From positions 3,457,230-3,521,229 of the forward strand of contig JAQFVV010006215.1 of assembly GCA_028023455.1 (NCBI GenBank): 64,000 bases of DNA, read 5' to 3'. How positions within the stretch are numbered: position 1 is the first letter of the stretch; each line of letters opens with the position of its first letter. The DNA comes from Epiperipatus broadwayi (taxonomy: Eukaryota; Onychophora; Udeonychophora; Euonychophora; Peripatidae). Positions 48,907 through 61,139 of this stretch are shown one piece after another. Under the pieces are notes generated by a model that was not told the DNA's origin, did no database searches, and saw only the letters and a list, made by a program, of their open reading frames with translations. A program made the position numbers and the translations under genes.

Positions 48907-51900
48907 TATCTTTATTATGTGGAACTCTTTAAACAAAGTGCAATCATGTGCTCATCAAAAAATTTAAATGAAAGCATAAATTAATAAAAAGACAACCAGT
49001 GCAAAGGAATATTACTATGAATATTTAATTTAATAATATTAAATTAATAAATAGATACAAATTTAGCACAATTATTTAATTTCTAATATACTTTTAAACA
49101 TAAAGTAAACTACTTACAAGTTATTTATAATTTTCTAAAACTTATAAAAATTATAATTTAGATCAAGATGATCTTTTAGCATCCCTAGATTCCAACTATC
49201 ATCTTTAACTGGAATGTCACTGGATATTGAAGCTAGTCTAAGTCCTTTTGTCTGGGTGCCTCTTGTTTTCTTGATCTCCCTTAGTTCATGGGTTAATCTC
49301 TTATTTAATTGTTCTTTTCATTTTCTGAAGTTACCTCGATTTTCTGAGAATTTCTTCATTTTTTAATTTTAGCTTACTTTATAGTTTTTTTATTTTTTTA
49401 TCTCCCAGTTATTTTTTAATTTATCAATTTTAATTATATGTTTTAAATTATATTGTTTTTTGTTATCTTTTAAACTCTATTTATTACTTATTTGGTAAAC
49501 ATGTTAGTTTATACATAACTATAATATGTACAATATTTTTTATGATAAATATGTGTGTACATTTATATGTTTATATTACTGCTTAATAAATCAGGCATGT
49601 AATAGATTGAAGCACCGAATAATGCACAATAAGCAAATGTTAGCTTATAAATAGATAAGCTTGATGGACAAGTGAATTCGCTTGTTCTTTAAAATCTTTG
49701 CTTACAGGTGGGTGTGTATCAATTTATATTAAAACAGCGCATGTGTGAAGATTGGTTTACTTCAGAATATAATACCAGTTTTTATTTGAAGAAATTTAAG
49801 CTATAGAATTATGAATTGAATTCACTGGTTTTAAACTATAATAACTCTTTTATTCTTTTTTTATATGTCTGAATTTGTTTACTTATTGGTCAGAATATGA
49901 GACTTAGAGATTATATAAGCATATAGTTGTAATTAACAAGTATAGAGGAAGATTGTGCCAGAGTAATGAATTCAAATCTAGTCTTTAATAATAAAACAAA
50001 CTTTAATAATAATAAATATTATGGATATAATAAAATAGTCTTGAATTGTTGGAAATTATTATAGTAAATATGTATGTAGTATTTTGTATTATTGTTTACA
50101 CTTGAGATGTTGGTAATGATTTTTTTATTTGATATTATTTAGTATTTTAATTTTGAATTGGGGTAATTGACTTATACTACTACAGATAGAGTCACTGTTT
50201 ACTGACTGAATTCATATATATATATATACTTCTAGATGGTATCCAGCTATTTTCAATTTCATTAAGTTCTTTCTTTTTTTTTACATATCCAGATATAGAT
50301 GATTTTAAATCACTAGCTTAGTTTTAGCACATGTTAAAGAAATGATTTATTTATTTTTGATTGCTATTCATTCCATGGTCTTGCAGATATTAATTAAGAA
50401 GGATCCATCTCCTTCCTCTGTGAACTTTAGTTATAGGTCATTATGATTTGTTCAACAAATTTGTAAAATCATAAGTTATTCATGTAAAAAATATTGATCT
50501 CACTGAAATAAAAAAAAGAAAATTATGTCTTGTTGCTTAGCAACAATGCATTCATCTGTTTTATAAAAATTTGCACATGAGATTTTTTTTTTTGTAATAC
50601 AGTGAAATAAAGTTTATTATTCAATATGATAAAATAATCATTTTTAATTTTCTTTTAATTCAAATAAAATATATATTTTTTAAAATTAAGATGCATATAA
50701 TTTTTTTTTTAATATTTCATTTATGCTTACATTCATTCTTACATTTATTTTGAGTTTGAACCTATTTCTACCTTTTTTTTTTTAATTATCTTAACTATTT
50801 TAATATTAACTATATTAAGCTTTATATAAACAAATTATTTCTTATTTTCTTTATTTACTATTTCATATTATGGATGGACATGTGATGGATTTACATGTCA
50901 CTATATATACATCATTATGAATGTATGATTCATTTGTTATATTCATAATTTGATTGTTTATAAGTTCGAGATTTTCACTATTTTTTTGTTTTTATGATTT
51001 ACATTAAATTAATCTCTAAATAATCTAATTCTTTGCAATTTTCTCAATGATTTTATTAAATTGTCTGATAGTTTTGACTGTCTATCAGTCTTCTTTAGAA
51101 CTTAAAAGAAGAATACATGGTAGGAAAATTGAGTTATGGTTTTTTGTTCCTTTAAATTAAGGGTTGATAATATTATAAGTATATGACTCATTATGCATTT
51201 TGTTAAACCACAGATTATCAGACTACTTAAATTACTAAGTTTCATTTATTAGCATATTAAAAAATAGTTTCTATTCCAAAATTCTCCATGCTAGTCATGT
51301 TAATGAGGTGTGATATTCTTTTATGTTGTGAATATGACTAAGTTCATTTTTGGATTGACTAAAAAGGTAAATTATTTCTCTGGCAGTAGTTGCATTATTA
51401 GTCTTGATTTGCATAGTTAAATGATAAAATGTATATGAAACTTCACAATCAAATAGATATTTAAAGGCAAAAGTTTAAAAACTGACAAAAAGACTTAAGA
51501 ATGATTGCAAAGAAGATGCAATTGTTTGCTAATTACAATCATATTAGATTTTGTTAATCATTGAAAATAGTATGTGAATGTGAAAAATGATAATATATGC
51601 CTATTAAATTAGTGAAACATATTTTGATCATTTTTTAACTTCATATAAGTATATATTAAGATATTTCCAAATTTGGATGAAAATTAAGTTAAAACGGCAC
51701 TTTATAATCTTAAAAATGTTTGGACTGCAAGTATTGATCGGAACTTAGAAAAATTTTACTATATGACAATGATATGTAACTTCAAAAACTATTTTAAGGA
51801 TGTTTTTCTATTTGTTTCAAAATATGAAAAAAAAGAATATAGAAAAAACTGAAGGAATTATTATGAGACATCATTATATCCATTCCAGCAAATGTTTCAT

Positions 51901-52139
51901 CAAATATTTTATTGAATAAGTTGTTTTTCAATCATATATAAGTTGTTAGGTGGCACTCAGAATTTCATTATCACAGAAATGTAAAAAAGTGTTATCTGCA
52001 AAGATATGATTTTTATATTATTTTATCAATTTAGCTAAGTCATTTAATTCAATTAATTGAGAAGATTTGTGACAATATTTGAAAATTGTGACAGTTCACA
52101 GAACTTTATTCATGAAATAAATTAATATTACTTGTATAA

Positions 52140-52347
52140 TTATAAATTTATTTAAACGCACATTGATTATGTAAGTAATATTTACTAAGGCTTTAAACTC
52201 AAGAATATGCGTGTAAAAATGCAATATTAGGGACCTCTACAGGTCTTAACCACAAGCTTCCAAGGCGTAAGCTTGTGGTTAAGACCTGTAGAGATACCTA
52301 ATATTGCATTTTTACATGCATATTCTTGAGATTAAAGCCTTAGTAAT
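52140..52347. mobile_element. Small inverted element with perfect 14-bp target duplication
   Basis: TATTACTTGTATAA is found at 52126-52139 and 52348-52361. Inside, a longer minus-strand copy (52140 to about 52255) is joined head-to-head to a shorter plus-strand copy. Shared landmarks are CTTGTGGTTAAGACCTGTAG, AATATTGCATTTTTACA and CATATTCTTGAG. The outer left segment (AACGCACATTGATTA, then GTAAGTAATATTTACTAAGG) recurs in reverse complement at 61985-62040. No ribozyme core was recognised. Confidence 0.75.
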
Positions 52348-55300
52348 TATTACTTGTATAAAAAATTTTTAAAAAGGATATTTATTGGTTCCAACTTTGC
52401 TTTGGATCTATAAGATTGTTCTTTGGAAGTTATAAAAAATTTGGTTTGGTAATTAATATTTGAAACCAAGTTTATTTTGAGTTATTGAAGGCTTAAATGG
52501 TTATCTTAATGAATGTGGACCTATTTACATATCTATGTATCTTCTTTAAATAGAAAAATGGATTAGAGTATTAGAATGCAGCACAAACTCCAGTATATTA
52601 TTGCTATTGCTTTAACAAGTTAGAAGATAGGACTTTTATCATGTTGATGTAGTTATATTTCATTTAAAATTACTTGCGTAGAAGTGATGATGATGGTAGT
52701 GAAATGCTGATGATAATGATAATAAAAATAAATGTTTATGTATTCATGATTGAATATTATTTATTTCTTATCACAAAATTTAATATAGTCTAAATTCAAC
52801 AGTTTTTGTCTTGTTTGTATTGTTATTTATGCAAGCAGATCACATAAAGATTAAGCTTTGAAAAGAATCAATCAGTTATTTAATAAAATAAGTCAATATT
52901 TTTATTTTGGCGGGGGGGGGAGGAATTATTAATTAATCATGATTTAAACAATGCATTGCTATGTGTTTGTTTTAATTAAAAAAAGAAGAAGAAAAACATA
53001 GATATTTGAACCAAAAAAAAAAAAAAGGAAATGTATCAAAGAATATTATTTTATGTAAGAAAAAATATAAGATTTAATTAGTTGTAAATTCTGATTAATG
53101 TAGAATGTTTTTTTTTTTTTTTTATGTAACCAGAATCAAAAAATAAAACTAATTTAAATATAAGCCAGGGATATATATATATGTATATCACTGGCAGATG
53201 TTGGATGGTGTCTGATAAATATTTTTTAATGTTGATGCATAATTATAAAAAGAAACCTTAAAATTAAAAAAAAAAAATTAAAAGAAAGAAAGAGAAAATA
53301 TTATAGTTGCAATGAAACAAACCCAGTATATAACAAGGGATAGTACTTATCAGTATAATCTCTCCTGCATCAATGAACTTCCATAACTGCTGTTTGAATA
53401 CATTGTTATGCATTTCTAAATTAAAAGGGTGTGTTCATTCTGATCTTTCACCATGTATCAGGTAAGAAAAGAGGAAGATATTTTAAAACCTAAGCTCTTA
53501 ATATATTAAAGCCCACCATTATTGAAGAATATTTATTGTGAGACAGGATTATCTAGAGTATTCTATTAGATCATTTGCTTCCACAGAAAAATCAGAAACC
53601 ACTTATCAACCAATTTACCAGCATCGGTCTAATATATACCTATTGTTCCTAGTACATGAATTCATCTATTTTGAACCATATTAAACTTTTGAACGAGGAT
53701 TCTTCTAATTATCGGCATTGAATATTGTGAGTTCGATTGACTAATTATTCATAAAAAGAAAATGAAACATTTATTTTTCAAAATGAGATAATTAATTAAA
53801 GTGCTTATAATTGTAAAGAAATTACTAGGTTTTTTTTTTTGCTTCAAATAGTGATATATGTATATTTTTATGTGTAGAGGCCTAAGAGTGTAATTTCATG
53901 TATCCATATTAATTTATATTATTATTATTATTATTTATAATGATATTAGCCCGGAGTCTAGATATTAACCAGGCATGAAGATATATATGAAATAACCAGT
54001 CTGAGACTATGTTAACATGCCTATATGATCCTCTAATTATCTTGTATATTTTCTTTTTTGTTATTTGTGCAGTAAAATTTTGTTAAATATCGACTGACTT
54101 TTCCTAAACATGCTGAATGTTAGAATAAAGTGTTTGTTGAATTGATAAAAGTCTGTCTCTATACTACTAAATTTATCCTCACATGTCACATAGAGATAAA
54201 TGCTTCTGCTAAAATTATTAATATATTAAATCTTGAACTTTCTACTTAGGCTTCCATTGAAAGGAATCAATTATTGTAATATTGTACAATTTAAAACATG
54301 GTGATCATGTGATGTTTATCATAAATTTACCCTTGGATTTATGGGTAGTTCTTTGTCATTATATGAAGATGACACCATAAGTTCTATCTGCTGTAATAGA
54401 GCTGTAATAAATGAAAATACATCTGTAGTAACCATGGGAAGGGACTTTATCTTTAAGTTGCAATTTTTCTTGTGATGGTAATCAAGAAACATGACTGGTA
54501 TTTGCTTTAGATTCTATACCTAATAAGGACTTAGTTTGACCATCATTATTATCTAAAGTAATTGCAATAATATTAAAACAATTATTTTGCACCTTCCTTG
54601 AGGTAACCATCATTTGGTAAAGTAAATTCCGATGGAATAGATTGTAACCTCTTCCTTCTATTCCAATCCTATTCTTAGCTCAGCTCAAACATTAAAGTAT
54701 ATAACATATAGAAATGCCACTTTATGAGACTCAATAATTAACTACAAACATATAATATATAAAAACATAAGGTAGACATAAGAAACCGTCACTTTATGTT
54801 GGTTTTAACATTGAGAGGCATATAGAATATGCTCCCCAATGGCATTGTTATTGTAGAAATTTTCCACCTACTATCCTAGTATAATCATTAGGAAATGATT
54901 AACATAATCTTTCATTAAAAATAATGATTATTCTATCCTTTACTTATTTAATAAAGTATATAAAAAAGAATAATGAAATCAAATGCATATTAAAATACCT
55001 TATAATAATTACTGCTATCTTATGGGTATCTCAAGGATAATAATTATTCTCTTATAATATAATAACAATTACTAACAGTAAGATAATTAGATAATAGGAG
55101 GGATTTTACTAAGATCCAATCATCTCAATAATAATCACACCTAACATTATAAACATAAATTAAATTCTCTTCTCAAAAATTAATAGAACTCTAATAATAG
55201 TAATACAATAAGGTTAACATTTACTATTTTCTACCTTCCCATTAAATAATTAATTGCACTTAGATATCTAATATCTTCATGATACAAATATTAATTATAA

Positions 55301-57503
55301 AACATAATAATAATTTTACTATAAGCAAGAGCTTTACAGTACAACTATAATATCCTCCCCTTTTACTCATTTCATTACCTTAATTTGATTAGCAATTTTA
55401 CTTTTTTTAATTATATCTTAAAATATAAGCCTTGGAAATATATTCTCTCAAGAACATCCTTTTTAATATAATATAATATTTTAAAATTTAATCTAAAGAT
55501 AAATTTTACTTATTTTAAATAATAATAATAATAATAATGTGACTCTTATAAAAATATGATTTTCAGTGAATGCTCCAATTAGATAATATTATTAAATAGC
55601 ACTTCTTAAATAATTATATTTTCAAATAATGAATCATTAATTTACCATGCTCTCCTTCCATACAACATCTTATGCTAAAATTATTCAATAATTATATTTT
55701 TGATTGTAATCATTTTATATAATTTCTGTGTTTTGATATGACTTTGTGATAAAAATAATTCTGAGTAGAAATAAAGCCACCAGTCTAAGATTTATATTAA
55801 AATAACTTTATTTTAACAATAGTAAAATACATAGGAAGTAATTAAAATATATGTACAATTATTTACATTGAAAAATAAATAAATTGCATAAATATACTTT
55901 TTTTCACTTTAACATTTAGATTATATAATTATTCTAATTATCAAATATCAAATTCACTATTATTCACATGTATCCGTACTTCATTTTATCATCCATGAAT
56001 TTTTTTTATGGGTTCAACTTTTTAATCCTTTTTCAACTAATGATATGATGCATTCCCTTTTGCAATATTCGCATAAAAATACAATACTTCATTACCTTTC
56101 ACAATGTAAATCTGCATAAACTCTATTCATAAAATTTTACATATAAAATTTTGGTTTACGTTATTATAACTTTCAATATAATATTGATATGATCTTGAAA
56201 TAATTAATTGAATCAAGGTCCCATATTAATAAGTAGTCATTCATCCTATACACTCTTTACTTCTTTTCATTCACTTTTTGATTCTTATTTTTGATCTCAT
56301 ATTTTATCTTTTAGCATCAAATCGGTCATATTTTATTTAACTACTAAAATATTTGTTTTTCATTTATTATTGTTCTTTTAGAATCAATTTACTACTACCT
56401 AGGAAGGAAACCATATTTCTAAAGAATAACTAGCCTGTATATGATGCTCATTATATACCTTTCTTTACTATATCCAAAACTCTATAAATAAGAAATTGAT
56501 TTTTAATAAACAATTATTTCTAAATATAGGAATGGAGGTCTCATTTTTTAATAGAATGCTATAAATTGGCAAGTAGTCATTTTCATATTAATGATTCTAT
56601 CCCAATATCCAAACTTACCTATTAAGCTCCTATGGAAAATAACATCCATGTCTTGTGGAAATTCCTCACATCTCCTTATGCTAAAGTACACATATGGGTG
56701 TCACATAAATCAATCTCATTATAATATGTTAATCACTTCTTCAGGAAGATATTTCATCCTATCCTGGAATTATAATTTATCTTACTATGCTGTATATTTT
56801 TAGCATCAATGGCTATAAGCTATCTCACAACTAATATTACAATCTCATCTTTTCCTGAAGTATTCTTCTATAATATTAACAATTATATTAGAAAAAAAAT
56901 CATGTCTTATGACAAATATCAACATTATAATTTGTATTACACAAAATTGAGATCATAATTATTTTATTATTTTTACCATTCATTCCCTGGCATCTTTTCA
57001 TATTTTAATTTGAGATTCAGATAGCATAAGTATTTTTATTTCTATGAATCCCATTATTCATCATTACAACATCAATTTACTCATTAAATATATTTTATAT
57101 TAAAATATTATTAAATTAATATTTAAATAATTTTACCTTATAATATAACTATAAAGTATTGTCTTATCCATACTCCCTTTTTTTTAACACAAACATATAC
57201 TATAAGCATATTTCTTATTATCATCATTTTTTTAAATGATACATTAAACATATAAAATATATATACATATCATGATATTCAAATCCAATAAATCTTACAT
57301 TATTACCTTATCAATAAGCTTAATATCTAATATCACATTAATATTAACAATAATAGCTATAGCTGAAATACACAGGCTTGTATATACCTTTGTCTATATA
57401 TGTAATAGACAGAGTATGAGCACAGACTTTCACATGACCCACCACTCTCCACACTATCTCATAACACTGATACACCTGAACACACATATGTCAAAAAGAT
57501 AAA

Positions 57504-57560
57504 TAATCACCAATATACATATTTCATGCTAAACCAGCAATCATCAGTTGGTCCAGATTA
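57504..57560 (-). ncRNA. Hammerhead ribozyme, family A, array copy 1
   Basis: Minus strand: TAATC-TGG-ACCAA, CTGATGA (57547-57541), stem II TGCT/AGCA with loop GGTTT and a U-U mismatch at its base, GAAA, two-pair stem III, A at the cleavage position (57514), then TTGGT and GATTA closing stem I. Cleavage here and at copy 2 would release a 472-nt RNA. Confidence 0.82.
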
Positions 57561-57975
57561 CTATCTCTACACATATATGCTACAAGTGCTCAGATATATA
57601 TTAAGATAGCAAATCCTCCTACCCCAATGGACAGGCTTCAATCTACTCCACACTCCAACTCTTCAACTGTCCATCCAATTGAAAATCTGATGATGGAACG
57701 CTCAAAGGCCACCCTGAGGCCGAGATTATTGTCACCCCCATGTTGACCTAAGGTCAACCTGACCCCTCATGTACAGGACATAATACATTAAATACATATA
57801 CAAGGGATAGGCAGACATCTCTAATATGTAATAGCTGAAATACATAGGCTTGTATATACCTGTGTCTATATATGTAATAGACAGGGTATGAGCACAGACT
57901 TTCACATCACCCACCACTCTCCACACTATCTCATAACACTGATACACCCGAACACACATATGTCGAAAAGATAAA

Positions 57976-58032
57976 TAATCACCAATATACTTATTTCATG
58001 CTAAACCAGCAATCATCAGTTGGTCCAGATTA
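57976..58032 (-). ncRNA. Hammerhead ribozyme, family A, array copy 2
   Basis: Same parts as copy 1, with CTGATGA at 58019-58013 and A at the cleavage position at 57986. The stem III loop differs (AAGT), while both stem III pairs are kept. Confidence 0.82.
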
Positions 58033-58091
58033 CCAGGATTTGCTATCTTAATATATATCTGAGCACTTGTAGCATATATGTGTAGAGATGG

Positions 58092-58148
58092 TAATCTGGA
58101 CCAACTGATGATTGCTGGTTTAGCATGAAATACGTATATTGGTGATTT
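58092..58148 (+). ncRNA. Hammerhead ribozyme, family A, array copy 3
   Basis: Plus strand: TAATC at 58092, ACCAA at 58100-58104, CTGATGA at 58105-58111, stem II TGCT/AGCA (58113-58116, 58122-58125), GAAA at 58127-58130, A at the cleavage position 58138, TTGGT at 58139-58143, then GATT. Its loop III is ACGT. The monomer from this site to copy 4 (58139-58611) is 473 nt. Confidence 0.83.
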
Positions 58149-58564
58149 TTTTATCTTTTTGACTTATGTGTGTTCGGGTGTATCAATGTTATGAGATAGT
58201 GTGGAGAGTGGTGGGTCATGTGAAAGTCTGTGCTCATACCCTGTCTATTGCATATATAGACACAGGTATATACAAGCCTGTGTATTTCAGCTATTACATA
58301 TTAGAGATGTCTGCCTATCCCTTGTATATGTATTTAATGGATTATGTCCTGTACATGAGGGGTCAGATTGACCTTAGGTCAACATGGGTGTGACAATAAT
58401 CTCGGCCTCATGGTGGTCTTTGAGCATTCCATCATCAGATTTTCAATTGGATGGACAGCTGAAGAGTTGGAGTGTGGAGTAGATTGAAGCCTGTCCATTG
58501 GGGTAGGAGGATTTGCTATCTTAATATATATATGAGCACTTGTAGCATATATGTGTAGAGATGG

Positions 58565-58621
58565 TAATCTGGACCAACTGATGATTGCTAGTTTAGCATG
58601 AAATACGTATATTGGTGATTA
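58565..58621 (+). ncRNA. Hammerhead ribozyme, family A, array copy 4
   Basis: Plus strand: CTGATGA at 58578-58584, GAAA at 58600-58603, A at the cleavage position 58611, TTGGT at 58612-58616 and GATTA at 58617-58621. Loop II reads AGTTT instead of GGTTT; both stem III pairs and stem I are intact. Confidence 0.83.
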
Positions 58622-60097
58622 TTTATCTTTTTGACATATGTGTGTTCGGATATATCAGTGTTATGAGAGTGGTGGGTCATGTGAAAGTCTGTGCTCATAC
58701 TCTGTCTAATAATAGCTATAGGAAAAAAAAACAATATTATTATTTTTTCTTTTTCATTTTCTTAGTTCTCCTCCCTGCTCCGAATCATTATAGTCTTCTG
58801 CATGATGCTTCACACTTCCTCGTGAGTTACTAATTTTATTTCTCCACTTTCCAGCAACTTCTAGGATCCTGTGTAAAAATCACTAATAACAATAACTGAA
58901 TAAAACTTAAAAAAAAAAATTTGATGCATCTTCGTTTAAACTTTCAGATCTGAGTATGTTCTAATATTAAATATGAATCACTATCATAGAAGTTTAATAA
59001 AATTGTAATTGAATAACTGAATCAAACACATTTGAGTGTTACTCTCTCCACTACTAAACTTTACTATATGTAATATTAATCCATAGGTCATTTCTTCTTC
59101 CATTTTTTCTCCCCATTATATTTTACTTAATAATTACTTCGTTCCAAAATAAACATATATAAGTTCACTTAACTTTATTATCCAGCAATATATTATTTTA
59201 TCAAAACTTGTCATAATAAAAATTAATAGCTTTTCTTGCTAACTTTTTATCCTTTTAGTATTTTATACTATAAGATAATCTTACTTGCTAAACAAAATGT
59301 TCTTTCTTGAAAGAAACTTTTATTTAATATAATCTATAGTAAATATTTATTATCATATTCATTTACTTAATATTTCTTGATTATTAAATATACAACAAAT
59401 GTCTATTCTTCTTTATAATTTTATAACGTTAGTGAGAATAATACGAGTTACTTTAATTTAAAAAATAACTATTTTCATTTGATGTCTAATTTCCATTAAT
59501 AAACTATTTTAAAGTTCAGTAAACTAATTTAATTATTTTCTATAAGTTATCACTTTGTATTTATTCTTGTTCCTCTTCATAATTAAGTTATTACTTAAAT
59601 GAATAAACAAAGTGCAGATAAACAAAACATATTTCCTTATATGATAATATTTACATCTTTTAATTAATTGAAGTTGAGAATCCTTATTCTACCTGATTTC
59701 TCCAATCAGTAATAATAATAATATATGCTTGCACTTATTCTTCAATAGCATTTTTAATTGTGAATTGAACTTTCAGACTGTAATTGTATTGCAGATGAAG
59801 AAATTTTAGTTTAACTTACTCCATCATTTTTAGACTACTATTAAAAATATTATATTCCTTTCAGCACAATTAATTTACTTATTTTTACTGTTTACAAAAT
59901 AAAATATATTCCATTTTATAATTTTACAAACTTTTAAGTGAAACAAAGGTTCACTTTCTCCTTTTTTCTTTCTTATTTCTTCCTCTAGTTTATCTGCTTT
60001 TTTTTTACTTTTTATAAGTCCAGACAGCATGACGTAAAAAATCCAATTAATTACATTTCATTGATCAATGAATTGAAAATTGACTAACAGTTTTTTT

Positions 60098-60209
60098 TTT
60101 TTTCCCATGTGTCATAGCATCGGCCGGGACGCGAACCCACAACCGTCTGCAACCAACTACTTGCTTGCATGGCGACTGCGATACCTCTCGGCTAACAATG
60201 CAAGACGAA
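60098..60209 (-). mobile_element. tRNA-derived SINE, second copy
   Basis: Read on the minus strand it has the same body as the SINE at 41.4 kb. The A box TAGCCGAGAGG is a perfect match to TRGYNNARNGG, the B box is GGTTCGCGTCC, and the shared CTTGCTTGCAT / AAGCAAGTAGTTGGTTG segment and an A-rich end (A13) follow. It retains more CpG than the other copy and so looks younger. Flanking duplications were not resolved. Confidence 0.75.
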
Positions 60210-61055
60210 TTTTGCTATTTACAATTTGATAATAATAAAATCAATAAATATTTTTTTTTAAATTGATAAAGTTTAAACAACTTTAAAGTTTAAAACATAT
60301 TATTTTTTTAATTAATTTGAACTAAGATTTTTAAATAACAATATTTATTCCTGAAATATTATTATCATTACTATTTATAAAAATATCATTATATATAAAA
60401 TAAATTATTCTACTTTTTTTTTTTTAAATTAATTTTTATTTATTTATCAGAATTCAGTGCAGAAAAAAAAAACACTCATTTTTTAAAGGATCACTATAAT
60501 AAAACTACTAAGATTGAATTTCATCCCATTGTAACTTTTACTTAAATCTAACATATTTATACAAGTAAATGAGTTTGCATTTATTAAAATCATTTATATT
60601 AAAATTACATAATTGTTAAAAAGTATATACTTACAAATAAAAGATGTGTATTTCTTATCTCCACTTCTCTTTAAATCTTATATATTAAATTATTTGTGGA
60701 AGTTATATTTTTGAAATTTAAAATTTTGGATTATAATATACGTTTTTGTATACTCAATCAGTATAATTAACCAATTAAAAGATTACAACATCTATATATA
60801 TTTATTGCACATGTAACAGATTTTGTAAATCAATAAGTGCCAGAGTGGAACAATATTTTTTTTTATTGGAATAAATAATAAATAATGTTTGCTTTTGTTT
60901 AGATTTTAGTTTTTCGTTTATCATGTAGCTTAACTTTTTAATCCATATTCATAAATTTGCAAAACTTATTTTATAATACACATGAACTAACACATACACA
61001 CACATATATATTTACATGTATATGATTGGGATCTTTTTTACAGCTTTTTTTACAG

Positions 61056-61139
61056 CTTGGTAAACCAGCGTATTATAAATCAGCTTATACTTTTTTTATT
61101 ATGCCTAAATTAAAGGAAGGAGGAAAATGTAATAAGACT
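61056..61139 (+). CDS. TFAM: TFAM exon: start of HMG box 2
   Basis: 28 codons, phase 0 at both ends: LGKPAYYKSAYTFFIMPKLK, then EGGKCNKT, ending at an excellent donor (ACT/GTAAGT). LGKPxxxxSAYxxF is the diagnostic start of TFAM HMG box 2. Two acceptor AGs are 12 bp apart (61043 and 61055). The upstream one would add Leu-Phe-Leu-Gln in frame. The downstream one gives KE-LGKP, as in Drosophila TFAM. The rest of box 2 and the C-terminal tail must lie beyond; I saw no matching exon in 61140-64000. Confidence 0.87.

Larger units (their letters stand above)
57363..58707. mobile_element. Family A array: ~472-bp monomers, tandem and inverted, 14-bp target duplication
   Basis: AATAATAGCTATAG flanks the block perfectly (57349-57362 and 58708-58721). 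From 57363 to about 58034 about 1.4 monomers lie in tandem on the minus strand. At about 58034 the orientation flips (GGTCCAGATTACC joined to AGGATTTGC), and about 1.4 monomers follow on the plus strand to 58707. Corresponding points repeat every 472-473 bp. The arms are highly similar, so the insertion is fairly recent. Each half carries two hammerhead ribozymes one monomer apart. No protein domain is encoded. The ~75-codon frame shared by two monomers (57732-57959 minus, 58166-58393 plus) simply reflects repeat identity. Confidence 0.85.
46851..61055 (+). other. TFAM intron (14.2 kb) hosting foldbacks and the ribozyme array
   Basis: The donor is GTAACC and the acceptor TTTTTTTACAG ends at 61055. 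Contents listed separately: foldback 48216-48906, palindromic element 52140-52347, ribozyme array 57363-58707, SINE 60098-60209. Otherwise (46851-48205, 48917-52125, 52362-57348, 58722-60097, 60210-61040) it is A+T-rich with homopolymers such as T20 near 53107-53126 and a G9-10 run near 52912. From about 54.6 to 60.0 kb the plus strand is again poor in G. A family B tail fragment (GGTGATCATGTGATGTTTA) lies near 54300-54318. Confidence 0.7.

Noticed and set aside
57732-58393. Nearly identical ~75-codon frames on minus (57732-57959) and plus (58166-58393) strands
   Set aside because: They fall at the same place in two copies of the family A monomer. The identity is explained by repeat identity, and a third monomer copy breaks the frame.
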